A stretch of DNA of 64,000 nucleotides, taken from Leucobacter sp. cx-328 (GTDB lineage: Bacteria; Actinomycetota; Actinomycetes; Actinomycetales; Microbacteriaceae). Shown piece after piece: positions 36,350 through 46,384 of the stretch (its first letter is position 1; every line of letters begins with the position of its first letter). A model generated the notes under the pieces. It was not told where the DNA came from, ran no database searches, and was given only the letters and a program-made list of their open reading frames with translations. The translations under genes were made by a program, and so were the position numbers. Where the stretch lies: assembly GCF_014530035.1 (NCBI RefSeq), contig NZ_JACVMX010000004.1, positions 164,254 to 228,253 of the forward strand. Reading direction: 5' to 3'.

Positions 36350-37227
36350 CAGTCCACCTCCGTCAGCGATCCGTCGTGCATGCGCACCCGTCGCCGAGCG
36401 GCCTGTGCAACCTCTGCGTCGTGCGTGATCATAATGATGGTGAGACCGTCTTCACCGAGTTCCTCGAACAAACGCATGATGCCTTGCGAGTTCTCTCGGT
36501 CAAGGTTGCCCGTCGGTTCGTCGGCGAGCAGCAAACGCGGTGATGTGCTGACGGCGCGGGCGATCGCCACGCGCTGACGCTCACCGCCTGAGAGCGTACG
36601 TGGGAAAAAGTCGACTCGGTGTGAGAGGCCAACGCGATCAAGCGCGGATCGTGCAAGCTCCTCACGTTCCTCGCGCGGAATGCCAGCGTATGTCCCAGCA
36701 AGCATCGTGTTCTCCAGCACTGTGCGCGTGGGCATGAGATGGAACGACTGAAACACGAAGCCAATTGCGCTCGCGCGCAACGCAGCACGCGTGTTGTCTT
36801 CGAGTCCACCCGCGTCGATGCCTTCAAACAGAAACGTGCCAGTACTTGGCCGGTCGAGTAGGCCAAGTGTGTTGAGCATCGTTGATTTACCGGAGCCAGA
36901 CGGACCAATAATCGCGAGGTATTCCCCCCGGTCAACGGTCAAGTCGACACCGCGCAATGCGTTCACCGGTGGCGGCCCAGCGAAGAACCTGGTGACATCA
37001 GTGAGCGAAATGAGCGGCCCAGCGTAGTCGGGATTCCCTACGCCAGCGCTTGGCACTCCTAGCATCCCTCGCGAGCTTGCTGCGTGCAGCTTTGCCCGCC
37101 GCTTTGCTTCACGCACTGTCTCCCGGTCACTCTGTCGCTGCCCACGTGCGAGCGCTCGCCTTGACAGCTGCTTTCGCTCTGCACCTGCCTCACGCGCTTC
37201 CTCGAAGAGGTTGTCGACCTCACTCAC
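36349..37227 (-). CDS. MacB/LolD-type ABC transporter ATPase
   Basis: The 292-residue ATPase has Walker A GPSGSGKST, signature LSGGERQRVAIARA, Walker B LLLADEPTGNLD and the switch MITHD, as in LolD/MacB-type proteins. An N-terminal extension of about 70 residues, rich in Arg, Glu and Ala, precedes the usual start of the domain (ISLTDVTRFFAGPPP). It overlaps the adaptor gene by 4 nt and the permease gene by 1 nt. Confidence 0.92.
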   Translation of the reverse strand: MSEVDNLFEEAREAGAERKQLSRRALARGQRQSDRETVREAKRRAKLHAASSRGMLGVPSAGVGNPDYAGPLISLTDVTRFFAGPPPVNALRGVDLTVDRGEYLAIIGPSGSGKSTMLNTLGLLDRPSTGTFLFEGIDAGGLEDNTRAALRASAIGFVFQSFHLMPTRTVLENTMLAGTYAGIPREEREELARSALDRVGLSHRVDFFPRTLSGGERQRVAIARAVSTSPRLLLADEPTGNLDRENSQGIMRLFEELGEDGLTIIMITHDAEVAQAARRRVRMHDGSLTEVD

Positions 37228-38762
37228 CGGCCGACCACAACCTTGGCACCAGCCTTAAAGCGCGAATCGTCGCTCGTAATCTCTACAAAACCATCTGCAG
37301 CAAGGCCAGCCTGAACATCGATGAGTTCCGTGACCGCGTCTGGGCCACTCTTCAGATCAACCAACAGTTCAACGCGGTCTTGCCCACCTGAACCTGCCGA
37401 GAGTGCCGCAATCGGGACAGCGAGTACATCACCATCGGTACTCGCAACAGGTACGCGAACTCGCACGTTTGTTCCGCGCAGTGCCTCAACCTGTTCCTTC
37501 GTGAGGCCACTTGGAGTGAAGCTCACGGTGTAGCGCGAACTCGAGCCGGTGCCTGCGCTGTCGCCCCCCGCATTGCCGCTGTTCTCGCCGCCCTCCGGCT
37601 TCGCACCGGTCTTCGGCGCTTCGACTTTGGCGACCTTAGCCTTCAACTCGGCGCCGTCAGGGCCGGGGAATGTCGCCTCGGCACCCGCAACAAGCAGTTC
37701 TGCGTCTTGCTTTGAGACCGTGCCAACAATGGTGAGCTCCGCGCCAGACACGTTCATCGGGGATCCCTGCAGCACGTCGCCACGCTTCACGGAGATGTCG
37801 TCCACTCGGCGCGGGAGGTTATTGAGGAAGAGCACTTCTGACGAGGGCAGTGTCGGCAGCACACGTTCCTGGGCCAGGCCGAGTGCGTCCTGGGCGTCAG
37901 AGAGCTGATCGTTCGCACCTGTGAGGGCCGCCTCTTCGGCTGCGGTGTTTTTGCTCCCACCGGCGCGTGCCTGGTCTAGCGCTGCCTGAGCCTGAGACAC
38001 CGCAATGTTTGCATCCCGAACGCTGCGTTCGGAAGCCTGCAGTGCTTCTTGCGCTTCTGTACCGCCATTTGCCGCAGAATAGCCGGTCTGCTCGTACAGC
38101 GCGCCGACGGCTGTAGCGGTGTCCCAGGTGAACGTGTCATCTCCTGAGTCACCTGCGGCGTAGCCCATTGCGTTCAGGGCAGCTTTGAGCTGTACAACGT
38201 CAGGGCCACGCATACCGATGCTCAGTGTGCGATAGGCAGGCAGGTCGCCAGGAAGCACAATGACAGGACGGCCCGCAACCTCAAGCGCGATATTGCCGGC
38301 GTTGAACACCGTTCCGGCCTCTGGCACGTGACCGGTGACGACCGGTCGCTCTGCTGCTGCAGCCGCATCGATGCTGACTTCTACCGCGTCAGCGTACGTC
38401 ACCTCACCACGCGTGATGATGGTGTTCTCGATGCGCCGCTCTTCGACAGGCGCCGTAATTGGTCCGGGCTCAGGAGCCTCGGTGCGCGCAGCAAGCTCGG
38501 CAGGAGACACGATGAACTGCATCACGCCGATGCCGATGAGCAGCGAGGCCACGGCAACGCCAGCGATGAGGGCGACAAGGCGTCGCCCTGTCCAGCTCTT
38601 TCGTTCTTCAGCCGACTTTGAATTCTCAGCTAAGGCTTCTGCGTTTTGCTCGGTGCCGTTCGATGCCTCATCTGCCGACATTTCGTCGTGCAATGCAGTT
38701 TCATCGCCCGTTACTTCTTCGTTCAATGCTGCGTTTTCGTGACGGCGCTTTCGTTCCCGCAT
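37224..38762 (-). CDS. Membrane-anchored efflux adaptor with peptidoglycan-binding domain
   Basis: This 512-residue protein has a charged cytoplasmic N-terminus of about 60 residues, one membrane helix (LVALIAGVAVASLLIGIGVM), and then a MacA/HlyD-like extracytoplasmic part. A peptidoglycan-binding type 1-like segment (IGMRGPDVVQLKAALNAMGY) is followed by a coiled-coil hairpin (SERSVRDANIAVSQAQAALD) and beta-barrel domains. It likely connects the MacB-like permease to the wall. It is 3 nt downstream of the lipoprotein gene and overlaps the ATPase gene by 4 nt. Confidence 0.85.
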   Translation of the reverse strand: MRERKRRHENAALNEEVTGDETALHDEMSADEASNGTEQNAEALAENSKSAEERKSWTGRRLVALIAGVAVASLLIGIGVMQFIVSPAELAARTEAPEPGPITAPVEERRIENTIITRGEVTYADAVEVSIDAAAAAERPVVTGHVPEAGTVFNAGNIALEVAGRPVIVLPGDLPAYRTLSIGMRGPDVVQLKAALNAMGYAAGDSGDDTFTWDTATAVGALYEQTGYSAANGGTEAQEALQASERSVRDANIAVSQAQAALDQARAGGSKNTAAEEAALTGANDQLSDAQDALGLAQERVLPTLPSSEVLFLNNLPRRVDDISVKRGDVLQGSPMNVSGAELTIVGTVSKQDAELLVAGAEATFPGPDGAELKAKVAKVEAPKTGAKPEGGENSGNAGGDSAGTGSSSRYTVSFTPSGLTKEQVEALRGTNVRVRVPVASTDGDVLAVPIAALSAGSGGQDRVELLVDLKSGPDAVTELIDVQAGLAADGFVEITSDDSRFKAGAKVVVGR

Positions 38763-38765
38763 TCG

Positions 38766-39821
38766 CTAGTTCTTCTTTGCGCCGTACTTGGCGACGAGCG
38801 CATCGAGCTGCGCCTTGTTCTCATCGATGAACTCTTGCTCTGCGGCGTTTGTGAGCTTCCGGACCTGGTCGTCGTACTTGACGTTCTTCTTGCAGGTTGC
38901 GTCGGCAACAGCAGTCTCGATCTCGCGTGACTTGAACGCGTCAACAGCGCTCTTGTCAGCTTTCGACATGTCGCCGTCCTCAGGCATGAGCTCGTTGTAC
39001 TCCTCGATGAGCGTGTCGTACGGCTGATTCGGGTTGTCAAATTCGCTGATACCCGTCTTCGTCATGCATGCGTTCCACGACGCATTGATCGCCTGCAGCT
39101 CAGGACTTGCCTGTTCAGGGTCGTAGAACGGAGTGAGGAGGTTACTCATTCCTTCAAACAGTTCAGCGAACTCAGGGTCTTCGTATGCGCCCATGATTCC
39201 GCCAGATTCTTCATTAACCTGGTTCTGCGCCCAGCCCTGGCAACCGGCGGTCTCCCAGTTGTACTCGTACGAGCCGTCTTCGTTGAGCTCGCTTTCGTCA
39301 GGGCCTTGGCCGTACAGGGTGTCGTAGAACGCCTGCTGCTCAGACTCGCTCAACGAGTTGATGTACTCCTCGTTGGGGTCGGTGTAGTCCGTGGAGTCAT
39401 CGGGCTCTTCGGCATCGGCATCGTCCATACCGGGCCAGTCCACAATGCCGTAGCCGTACTGTTCGGCGAATTCGATACTGCCCCACTCCGGACCGCTATC
39501 GCCCTCGTCCTCGGTCGTGTTCGAGATCACTACGCCGCCACCAGACGAGCTGGGGATGTATTCGAAGCCTTCCTTCGTCATGCACTGCGCAACGAGCTCT
39601 TCAGTCTTCGCCATCTCGGCGTCCAGCATCTCCTGCGTGTACTCCTCCTCACCCGACAGGGCAGCGAAGTACTTCTGCAGCGGAGTCTCTTCAGCCTCGG
39701 CAGCCTGCTTACCGCCGTCGCCGGAACAGCCGCTCAGCAGCATCGCTGCGGCGAGCGCGAGGGCGGGTGCACCAATGCGCATTCCAAGAATCGAACGTGT
39801 ACGGCTGGTCTGGGGATTCAT
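38766..39821 (-). CDS. Lipoprotein of the MacAB-like operon
   Basis: The protein of about 351 residues has a lipoprotein signal peptide ending in the lipobox LLSGC. The ATG at 39821 has GAGGA 7 nt upstream and is preferred over one four codons earlier. The mature part is very acidic (EEDEGDSGPEWG-like stretches, DADAEEPDD) with several Cys residues (AQCMTKEG, AGCQGW, NACMTKTG, ATCKK) that may form disulfides. No known domain is recognised. As first gene of the operon it may capture substrate or sense the cell surface for the exporter. Confidence 0.8.
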   Translation of the reverse strand: MNPQTSRTRSILGMRIGAPALALAAAMLLSGCSGDGGKQAAEAEETPLQKYFAALSGEEEYTQEMLDAEMAKTEELVAQCMTKEGFEYIPSSSGGGVVISNTTEDEGDSGPEWGSIEFAEQYGYGIVDWPGMDDADAEEPDDSTDYTDPNEEYINSLSESEQQAFYDTLYGQGPDESELNEDGSYEYNWETAGCQGWAQNQVNEESGGIMGAYEDPEFAELFEGMSNLLTPFYDPEQASPELQAINASWNACMTKTGISEFDNPNQPYDTLIEEYNELMPEDGDMSKADKSAVDAFKSREIETAVADATCKKNVKYDDQVRKLTNAAEQEFIDENKAQLDALVAKYGAKKN

Positions 39822-39945
39822 GCTGGTCCTCAATTTCGAGCGTCGCCGGCGGTATCTGACAGGCTAGTTAAGCAGAAAGCCTATCCAGCGAAGTCTGTGG
39901 GAAGACACCGCCGAGACCAAATCGTCACCGAACGACTGGAACTGA

Positions 39946-40416
39946 TCACCGTTCGACGAGCACCCCGTCCGCATCGCACCACACGTGGGCACCTGGGCGG
40001 AATTTCACTCCCCCGATGATGAGTTCAACGTCGAGAACTCCGGCACCCGTCTTTGTCGATTTTGCTGGGTTCGAACCGAGCGCTTTTACCCCAAGCGGCA
40101 GCGTGCCGATGGCAACCCGGTCACGAATTGCGCCGTTCACGATGATGCCTACCCAACCGTTATCGACAGCGAGCCCTGCAATCATGTCGCCGACGAGTGC
40201 GGTCTCCAGCGATCCGCCCCCATCAATCACCAACACAGCCCCGTCACCGGGCGATGACAGCACGCTTTTGAGCAGCGCATTGTCTTGGAAACAGCGAACC
40301 GTCCGAACCGGACCGTCGAAGCACGTCATGCCCCCGAGGTCTTGAAACTGCACGGCGAGAGACTGCAATGAATCTCCATGGTCGTCATAGAGATCTGCGG
40401 TGCTGATGAGGTCCAC
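39946..40416 (-). CDS. RraA family protein (aldolase-type fold)
   Basis: The 156-residue protein matches RraA/dimethylmenaquinone methyltransferase-like proteins: [18 protein letters not shown], then [18 protein letters not shown] and [11 protein letters not shown]. The GTG at 40416 has GGAGGGG 5 nt before it and fits the usual family length; the longer frame to 40593 is rejected. In E. coli RraA inhibits RNase E, while many homologues are 4-hydroxy-4-methyl-2-oxoglutarate or oxaloacetate lyases. The Gly-Asp-Gly...Arg-Asp pattern is compatible with lyase activity. The gene stands alone. Confidence 0.85.
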   Translation of the reverse strand: MDLISTADLYDDHGDSLQSLAVQFQDLGGMTCFDGPVRTVRCFQDNALLKSVLSSPGDGAVLVIDGGGSLETALVGDMIAGLAVDNGWVGIIVNGAIRDRVAIGTLPLGVKALGSNPAKSTKTGAGVLDVELIIGGVKFRPGAHVWCDADGVLVER

Positions 40417-40613
40417 GAGACCCCTCCTTCCGGCGCGGGCGTCTGCGAACGCGCACCATTCCAAGCTACCCCTGACCTTGGTATCGCGCGACCCCCTGAT
40501 GACGGTACCTGGGTATGACAGCGCCAATACCCACGCAGGATGTCCGCGTGCTTCCATCCCCGTAACTTTGTAGTTACCAGGCACACAAGCCACCGTCCGA
40601 GAAAGGCAACATC

Positions 40614-40985
40614 ATGCAGGACACCATGCACCTCACCCAGGCAACCGACATTGACAACGGCCTGGGCACCACTACTTCGCACGCCGATGCACATACTGCA
40701 CCCTCAACAGAGCAGTTCACCGCGAAAAAGGAAAGCGACGGCAGCGCATTCGCAATCGCAAGCTTCGTCGTCGGCATCGCGTCGATCGTCTCCGGTTGGA
40801 CCATCGTCGCTCCGATCGTCGGCCTCATCCTCGGCGTGCTGGCCCTCCGCCGCGACACCAAGGAGCGCACGCTCGCTCTCTGGGGCGTGTGGATGAACGC
40901 CGCGATCCTCTCGCTCGTTGCGATCATGCTGGTCTTCGGCATCGGCCTGCTGGTCTTCGGCTTGATCGCGGGCACTATCGCCTAG
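40614..40985 (+). CDS. DUF4190 small membrane protein
   Basis: The 123-residue protein has a polar Thr/Asp/His-rich N-terminus of about 42 residues, then two hydrophobic segments (FAIASFVVGIASIVSGWTIV with APIVGLILGVLAL, and AAILSLVAIMLVFGIGLLVF) in the arrangement of DUF4190. AGAAAGG lies before the ATG. The function is unknown; such proteins are common in actinobacterial membranes. A strong terminator follows. Confidence 0.75.
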   Translation: MQDTMHLTQATDIDNGLGTTTSHADAHTAPSTEQFTAKKESDGSAFAIASFVVGIASIVSGWTIVAPIVGLILGVLALRRDTKERTLALWGVWMNAAILSLVAIMLVFGIGLLVFGLIAGTIA

Positions 40986-41007
40986 CGCGCCAGATTCCCT
41001 CTGTGCC

Positions 41008-41040
41008 GGGGCGCGGATCACCACCCATGATCCGCGCCCC
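41008..41040 (+). terminator. Terminator after DUF4190 gene
   Basis: A 13-bp perfect stem joins GGGGCGCGGATCA (41008-41020) to TGATCCGCGCCCC (41028-41040) with a 7-nt loop; GTTTCGTGTG follows. Confidence 0.7.
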
Positions 41041-41111
41041 GTTTCGTGTGTGACGGGTTGCACGCCTAGGATGTACACGTCTTAATTTCCACGATGGCGA
41101 GGAAACCCTAC

Positions 41112-42632
41112 GTGTCTAAATACACACTTGATAATGCAACCGACACTGGCCACATTCACACTGGCAAGGGATTAAGCCAAGGCACCCTGGGCGTCGTTGG
41201 GTCAACAATCATTGGCCTTTCATCGACAGCCCCGCTGTACTCGCTCGCTGCGACGCTCGGTTACGTCATTGTCGCGGTTGGTGCGCAGGCTCCGCTCGTG
41301 TTCGTCGTTGCGTGTATTCCGATGGTGTTTGCAGCGTTCGCATACCAAGAGCTGAACCGTGTCGCGCCTGACTGCGGCACCACTTTCGTGTGGGGCACCA
41401 AAGCGTTCGGGCCGGTCACCGGCTGGATCGGCGGCTGGGCCGTAGCCGTTGCAGGAGTCATGGTGATGGCCAACGTCGGCGAGATCACAGGCCGCTATTT
41501 CTGGTACCTCCTGGGGAACGAAGAGTTCGCGAACGATCAGACCATTGTGGTTATTACCTCCGTGGTCTTTATCGCGATCATGTCGGGAATCAGCATGCTC
41601 GGCGTCCAAATCGGTGACCGCATGCAGATGGTGCTCATGGTGATTCAGATGGGAGCGCTCCTCCTCTTTGGCGTGCTCGCGCTCGTGCATGCGCTCGACG
41701 GCAGCAACCCTGATTCGATCGCGTTTAGCTGGAGCTGGTTTAACCCCGCAGAGCTCGGCAGCTGGAGCGGCTTCATGCAGGCAGTCTTGCTGGCGCTCTT
41801 TATCTACTGGGGTTGGGACACCTGCCTTGCGCTCAACGAAGAAACGAAGAACCCGCGCAAGACCCCCGGTCGCGCTGCCCTCTCGAGCATCGTCGTGCTC
41901 ATCGTTGTCTACGTTGGCGTCTCGATCGCGGTCATGATGTTCGCCGGCTTCGGCGAGACCGGGTTCGGCCTCACGAATGCGGCGAACCTCGATGACGTAT
42001 TTATTGTGCTCCGCGATGTCCTCTTTGGCCCGTGGGGCTGGTTCCTCATTCTTGCGGTAATGGTTTCGGCAGCGTCCTCGACCCAGACCACTATTCTGCC
42101 CACCGCACGCGGCACTCTTTCCATGGCGGTCTACCGCGCACTCCCCGCAAAATTCGCGTCGGTGCACCCGAAGTTCAAGACTCCGTGGTTTTCAACGCTC
42201 GTGATGGGAATCGCCTCAATCGTCTACTACGTCGTCATGTCACTCGTCTCGACAGACATGCTCGCCGACTCGCTCACCTCGATGGGTCTCGCCGTCGCGC
42301 TGTACTACGCGTTGACCTCGTTCGCCTGTGTCTGGTACTTCCGTGACACCCTGCGCGACAATGCTCGCAACCTGTGGATGCGCGGCATCCTGCCGTTGCT
42401 TGGCGGCCTGATGCTCACCTACGCCTTCATCCAGTCGGCAATTGATATGTGGGCGACCGACTACGGCAACACCGTTCTGTTCGGCATCGGCGGCGCGTTT
42501 GTCATCGGTGTTGGCGCAATCGGCCTTGGTTTCGTGCTGATGGGGCTTTGGGCGATGCGCCCGAATTCACGCCCGTTCTTCCGCGGCGAGAGCCTCAACC
42601 GCGATACCCCCGTACTCGTTCCCGACGAGTAA
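41112..42632 (+). CDS. APC family amino acid/amine permease
   Basis: The protein of about 506 residues has roughly 12 membrane helices of the APC superfamily, starting with LGVVGSTIIGLSSTAPLYSL, the helix 1 GSxxG-type substrate loop. The GTG at 41112 has GAGGA 8 nt upstream; the ATG at 41094 is the alternative. It likely brings in an amino acid or polyamine by proton symport. The flavin amine oxidase gene follows 51 nt downstream on the same strand, which suggests uptake followed by oxidation of an amine. Confidence 0.88.
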   Translation: MSKYTLDNATDTGHIHTGKGLSQGTLGVVGSTIIGLSSTAPLYSLAATLGYVIVAVGAQAPLVFVVACIPMVFAAFAYQELNRVAPDCGTTFVWGTKAFGPVTGWIGGWAVAVAGVMVMANVGEITGRYFWYLLGNEEFANDQTIVVITSVVFIAIMSGISMLGVQIGDRMQMVLMVIQMGALLLFGVLALVHALDGSNPDSIAFSWSWFNPAELGSWSGFMQAVLLALFIYWGWDTCLALNEETKNPRKTPGRAALSSIVVLIVVYVGVSIAVMMFAGFGETGFGLTNAANLDDVFIVLRDVLFGPWGWFLILAVMVSAASSTQTTILPTARGTLSMAVYRALPAKFASVHPKFKTPWFSTLVMGIASIVYYVVMSLVSTDMLADSLTSMGLAVALYYALTSFACVWYFRDTLRDNARNLWMRGILPLLGGLMLTYAFIQSAIDMWATDYGNTVLFGIGGAFVIGVGAIGLGFVLMGLWAMRPNSRPFFRGESLNRDTPVLVPDE

Positions 42633-42683
42633 GCCGCTGCCCATGTCCCCAGATTCTTGTCATGTCCCGCATTGGAGCGTCAA

Positions 42684-44006
42684 ATGACTCACGTTGACAC
42701 CCTCATCATTGGTGCCGGAGTTTCTGGCCTCACCGCGGCATCGCTGCTCGCGCGTGCTGGCCGCAGCGTCACGGTGCTCGAAGCACGCGATCGCGTCGGT
42801 GGGCGCGTGCATTCTGAGCGCGCAAACGGCAAGGTGACCGACCTCGGCGCTTCGTGGATTCACGGCATTGTCGACAGCCCCGTCTACGAGGCCGCACGCG
42901 CCTTCGGAATGCCTATGGTGGAGTTCACCGTCGGCGGATACCAACCAGACAGCCGCCCCATGGCTTACTACGGCCCTGACAACGTGCGACTGTCGACGGC
43001 AGCAGCCAAGCAGTTCACTGCTGACCTCCACGCGGTTGACGCGCAGCTCGTGCACACGATCGCGGCATCGCAGCTCGGTGAATCATACGGTGATGTCGTC
43101 GAGCGCACGTTTGCGAGCCTCGACTGGGAAGCCGAGCGGACCGAACGTGCGCGCGAGTACTTCCGCCACCGTTCAGAAGAGCAGTACGGGGCATGGATCG
43201 ATGATCTCGATGCCCACGGTCTCGACGATGATGCAATCGACGGTGACGAAGTCGTCTTCCCGGAAGGCTATGACGCGCTCGCGACCAACCTTGCGCGAGG
43301 CCTCGATATCCGGCTTGAGCACGAGGTCACCATGGTGAGGTGGGGCGGATCGGGCGTCGAGGTAACGTCCAACCGCGGCATCTTCACCGCTGATCGTGTG
43401 ATCATCACCGTGCCCGTTGGCGTGCTGCAGTCGACGGAGTTTGTGATTGATCCGCCCCTCCCGGAAACCAATGCCCGTGCGCTCGCTGGTCTGCGTATGA
43501 ACGCCTTTGAGAAAGTGTTCATCAGGTTCTCTGAGAAGTTCTGGGATGACGATGTCTATGCGATTCGTCGCCAGGGCGCGGAGAGCCACTGGTGGCACTC
43601 GTGGTACGACCTCACCGCTGTGGCAGACGAGCCGACGCTCCTCACGTTCGCGGCCGGCCCGTGCGCGCAGGAAACGCGTGGGTGGTCAGATGATCGGATC
43701 GTCGATGCCGTATTGGCCGAGCTGCGCGCACTCTACGGTGATCGTGTTGCCGTGCCAACGCAGGTGAACGTGACCCGCTGGCAGGACGACCGGTGGTCGC
43801 GTGGCTCGTACGCCTACATGATTCCTGGTGCACGCCCGGAGGAACACGATCTGCTCGCGAATCCCGTTGGGGATGTGTTGCACCTCGCGGGCGAAGCGAC
43901 GTGGACCGATGATCCCGCGACCGTGACTGCGGCACTCATGTCGGGACATCGCGCGGCCGAGCGCATTCTTGGCCGAGACGTAGCGTTCTCTGAGCTGTGG
44001 AGCTAG
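42684..44006 (+). CDS. Flavin-containing amine oxidase
   Basis: The 440-residue enzyme has an N-terminal FAD-binding motif LIIGAGVSGLTAASLLARAG, then EARDRVGGRVHSE and GASWIHG, and the C-terminal FAD motif VLHLAGEATWTDDPATVTAAL typical of monoamine/polyamine oxidases. It would oxidise an amine to an aldehyde with release of hydrogen peroxide. The ATG at 42684 is preceded by GGAG 8 nt upstream. Its pairing with the APC permease supports amine catabolism; the GxxWIHG form resembles polyamine oxidases. Confidence 0.88.
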   Translation: MTHVDTLIIGAGVSGLTAASLLARAGRSVTVLEARDRVGGRVHSERANGKVTDLGASWIHGIVDSPVYEAARAFGMPMVEFTVGGYQPDSRPMAYYGPDNVRLSTAAAKQFTADLHAVDAQLVHTIAASQLGESYGDVVERTFASLDWEAERTERAREYFRHRSEEQYGAWIDDLDAHGLDDDAIDGDEVVFPEGYDALATNLARGLDIRLEHEVTMVRWGGSGVEVTSNRGIFTADRVIITVPVGVLQSTEFVIDPPLPETNARALAGLRMNAFEKVFIRFSEKFWDDDVYAIRRQGAESHWWHSWYDLTAVADEPTLLTFAAGPCAQETRGWSDDRIVDAVLAELRALYGDRVAVPTQVNVTRWQDDRWSRGSYAYMIPGARPEEHDLLANPVGDVLHLAGEATWTDDPATVTAALMSGHRAAERILGRDVAFSELWS

Positions 44007-44044
44007 CGGGAAATTCGTCGCTGGGCACGCGCCCACAAACAGCA

Positions 44045-44086
44045 CAGAGCGGGTGCCTCAGCTTGATCGCTGAGGCACCCGCTCTG
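44045..44086. terminator. Strong bidirectional terminator
   Basis: An 18-bp perfect stem (CAGAGCGGGTGCCTCAGC at 44045-44062, with its complement at 44069-44086) and a 6-nt loop lie between the convergent amine oxidase and der genes. TGTTC follows on plus and TGCTGTTTG on minus. Confidence 0.8.
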
Positions 44087-44117
44087 TTCATGTGCGCACG
44101 AGGCGCGGCCGCGTCGC

Positions 44118-45665
44118 TTACGGACGGGGACGCTTCTCGCGGATACGCATGTTCAGCACGATCGGGCTGCCCTCGAAGTTGAAGGTCTCGCGCAGACGGC
44201 GCTGGATGAAGCGGCGGTAGCCGGGGTCCAGGAAGCCGGTCGTGAAGAGCACGAACGTGGGCGGGCGGTTCTGCACCTGGGTGCCGAAGAGAATACGGGG
44301 CTGCTTGCCGCCGCGCACGGGGTGCGGGTTCTCCTGGGTAAGTTCTGCGATAAACGCGTTGAACTTCGCGGTGGGAATACGCGAATCCCACGAGTCAAGT
44401 GCGGTCTCGAGCGCGGGTACGAGCTTCTCAAGGTGGCGGCCGGTACGTGCCGAGATGTTCACTCGGGGTGCCCAGTCGACGTGAGCGAGGTCAGCCTCGA
44501 TCTCACGTTCGAGGTAGCGGCGACGCTCGTCGTCAAGCAGGTCCCACTTGTTGAACGCAAGTACGAGCGCGCGGCCCGACTCGAGCACGAGGTCGATGAT
44601 ACGGAGGTCCTGGTCGGAGATCTCAGCGGTGACATCGATCAGAACGACGGCAACCTCTGCCTTTTCGAGCGCAGCCTGGGTACGGAGGGTCGCGTAGAAG
44701 TCAGCGCCCTTCTGCTGGCGCACGCGGCGACGGATACCTGCAGTATCGACGAAGGTCCAGACACGGCCCGCGATCTCCACCTGCTCATCGACGGGGTCAC
44801 GCGTGGTGCCAGCGAGCTCGTTGACGACAACGCGCTCTTCGCCTGCAGCCTTGTTGAGGAGGCTCGACTTGCCAACGTTCGGGCGACCAAGCAGTGCAAC
44901 GCGGCGGGGGCCTGCGAGCTTGGGCGTTGCGACAGCCGATTCCTCGGGAAGCGATTTGACGACGTCGTCGAGCAGGTCAGCTGCGCCGCGACCGTGCAGT
45001 GCCGAGACGGCACGGGGCTCGCCAAGGCCGAGCGACCAAAGCTGAGCAGCTTCGGGCTCAAGCACAGCGTCGTCGACCTTGTTCGCAACGAGGAAGACGG
45101 GCTTGTTGGTGCGGCGAAGCAGCTGCACAACGTGCTCATCGGTCGAGGTGGGGCCAACTCGCGAGTCAACGACGAAGAGGACGACGTCGCAGAGCTCGAT
45201 AGCGATCTCAGCCTGCAGTGCAACCGAAGCGTCGATGCCCTTTGCGTCGGGCTCCCAGCCGCCGGTATCGACGAGCGAGAAGCGCTTGCCAGCCCATTCA
45301 GCGGTGTAGGTGACGCGGTCACGGGTCACACCGGGGATGTCTTCCACGACTGCCTCACGGCGGCCAAGGATACGGTTCACGAGCGCCGACTTGCCAACGT
45401 TCGGGCGACCAACGATCGCGACAACGGGAAGTGCCTCCGCAAGCTTTTCCTGGAAGCCGAGGAACTCGCCGTCCTCGCCAAAGAGAACCTGGTGGTCGTC
45501 TTCGTCGAGCTCGAACGTGTTCAGGGTCGAGCGCATGCTACGCAGGCGCTCCTCGTCGGTCAGCTCCGCGTCGAAGCCTTCACCAACGATGACCTCGGTG
45601 GCGTCGATCTCGGTGGCGTCGAATTCTTCGCCTGCCGGATCCAGTTGTTCGTTCTGGGTCGTCAT
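44118..45665 (-). CDS. der: Ribosome-assembly GTPase Der (EngA)
   Basis: The 515-residue protein has two GTPase domains in tandem, unique to Der. The first shows [14 protein letters not shown], the G3 DTGGWE and NKVDD. The second shows [20 protein letters not shown] and NKWD. A C-terminal KH-like domain follows. An acidic N-terminal extension of about 75 residues is common in actinobacterial Der. Der acts in 50S ribosome assembly. It overlaps cmk by 4 nt and is the last gene of the leftward block. Confidence 0.96.
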   Translation of the reverse strand: MTTQNEQLDPAGEEFDATEIDATEVIVGEGFDAELTDEERLRSMRSTLNTFELDEDDHQVLFGEDGEFLGFQEKLAEALPVVAIVGRPNVGKSALVNRILGRREAVVEDIPGVTRDRVTYTAEWAGKRFSLVDTGGWEPDAKGIDASVALQAEIAIELCDVVLFVVDSRVGPTSTDEHVVQLLRRTNKPVFLVANKVDDAVLEPEAAQLWSLGLGEPRAVSALHGRGAADLLDDVVKSLPEESAVATPKLAGPRRVALLGRPNVGKSSLLNKAAGEERVVVNELAGTTRDPVDEQVEIAGRVWTFVDTAGIRRRVRQQKGADFYATLRTQAALEKAEVAVVLIDVTAEISDQDLRIIDLVLESGRALVLAFNKWDLLDDERRRYLEREIEADLAHVDWAPRVNISARTGRHLEKLVPALETALDSWDSRIPTAKFNAFIAELTQENPHPVRGGKQPRILFGTQVQNRPPTFVLFTTGFLDPGYRRFIQRRLRETFNFEGSPIVLNMRIREKRPRP

Positions 45666-46384
45666 CGGGGGTCCTGTTCCGAGGCACGGACGGCCTCTAC
45701 GATGTCAATCACAGCCTGAATCGACTGTTCAAAGTCAAGATCACTCGTATCAACGAGCGTTACCCCGGGGGCGGGGTTAAGGAAATCCACCACGAGCGCA
45801 TCTTTCGCATCACGCGCGGTGATGTCTGCAAGCACCTGCTCGTGCGTCGCACCGGGCAGTTCGCCTGCTCGCCGGGTTGCGCGCACCTCGGGGGACGCCG
45901 TCATCAGAATGCGAACCGGCGCATTCGGAGCAACGACAGTGGTGATGTCGCGACCTTCGATAACAACGCCGGGCAAACCCGACGTTGCCACGATGTCGCG
46001 GAACATCTCGTTCAACCGCTCACGTACCTGCGGGTGCTTGGAAACTCGGCTCACCTGACCACTAATGGCAGGCTCGCGAATCTCACTGGTGACGTCATGG
46101 GTCGCGGATCCGTCAGCACTCGACAGTTCGACCCCTATGCGCTGCTCCCCCTGTAGCGTGGTCTGATACGACCACGCGTCCATGAGTTCGAGCACGGCGG
46201 CTTCATTTTCAAGATCGGTACCGGTGTGCAGCGCCGACCATGCGAGCGTGCGGTAGGCCGCGCCCGTGTCGAGGATGCCAAAGCCGAGGCGATCCGCTGC
46301 CTTACGAGCGACGCTAGATTTGCCGCTGCCTGCGGGGCCGTCGATTGCGACGAGCATTGCTTCGGTCATTACAGCGTCCTCCAT
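45662..46384 (-). CDS. cmk: Cytidylate kinase
   Basis: The 240-residue enzyme phosphorylates CMP and dCMP with ATP. It shows the P-loop [17 protein letters not shown], the CMP-binding DTGAAYR and [14 protein letters not shown], and the LID region with [15 protein letters not shown]. It overlaps tyrA by 16 nt and der by 4 nt, so the genes are co-translated. Confidence 0.96.
   Translation of the reverse strand: MEDAVMTEAMLVAIDGPAGSGKSSVARKAADRLGFGILDTGAAYRTLAWSALHTGTDLENEAAVLELMDAWSYQTTLQGEQRIGVELSSADGSATHDVTSEIREPAISGQVSRVSKHPQVRERLNEMFRDIVATSGLPGVVIEGRDITTVVAPNAPVRILMTASPEVRATRRAGELPGATHEQVLADITARDAKDALVVDFLNPAPGVTLVDTSDLDFEQSIQAVIDIVEAVRASEQDPR

Noticed and set aside
44322..45719. 465-codon plus-strand frame opposite der
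   Set aside because: It is antisense to der and shows no domain.
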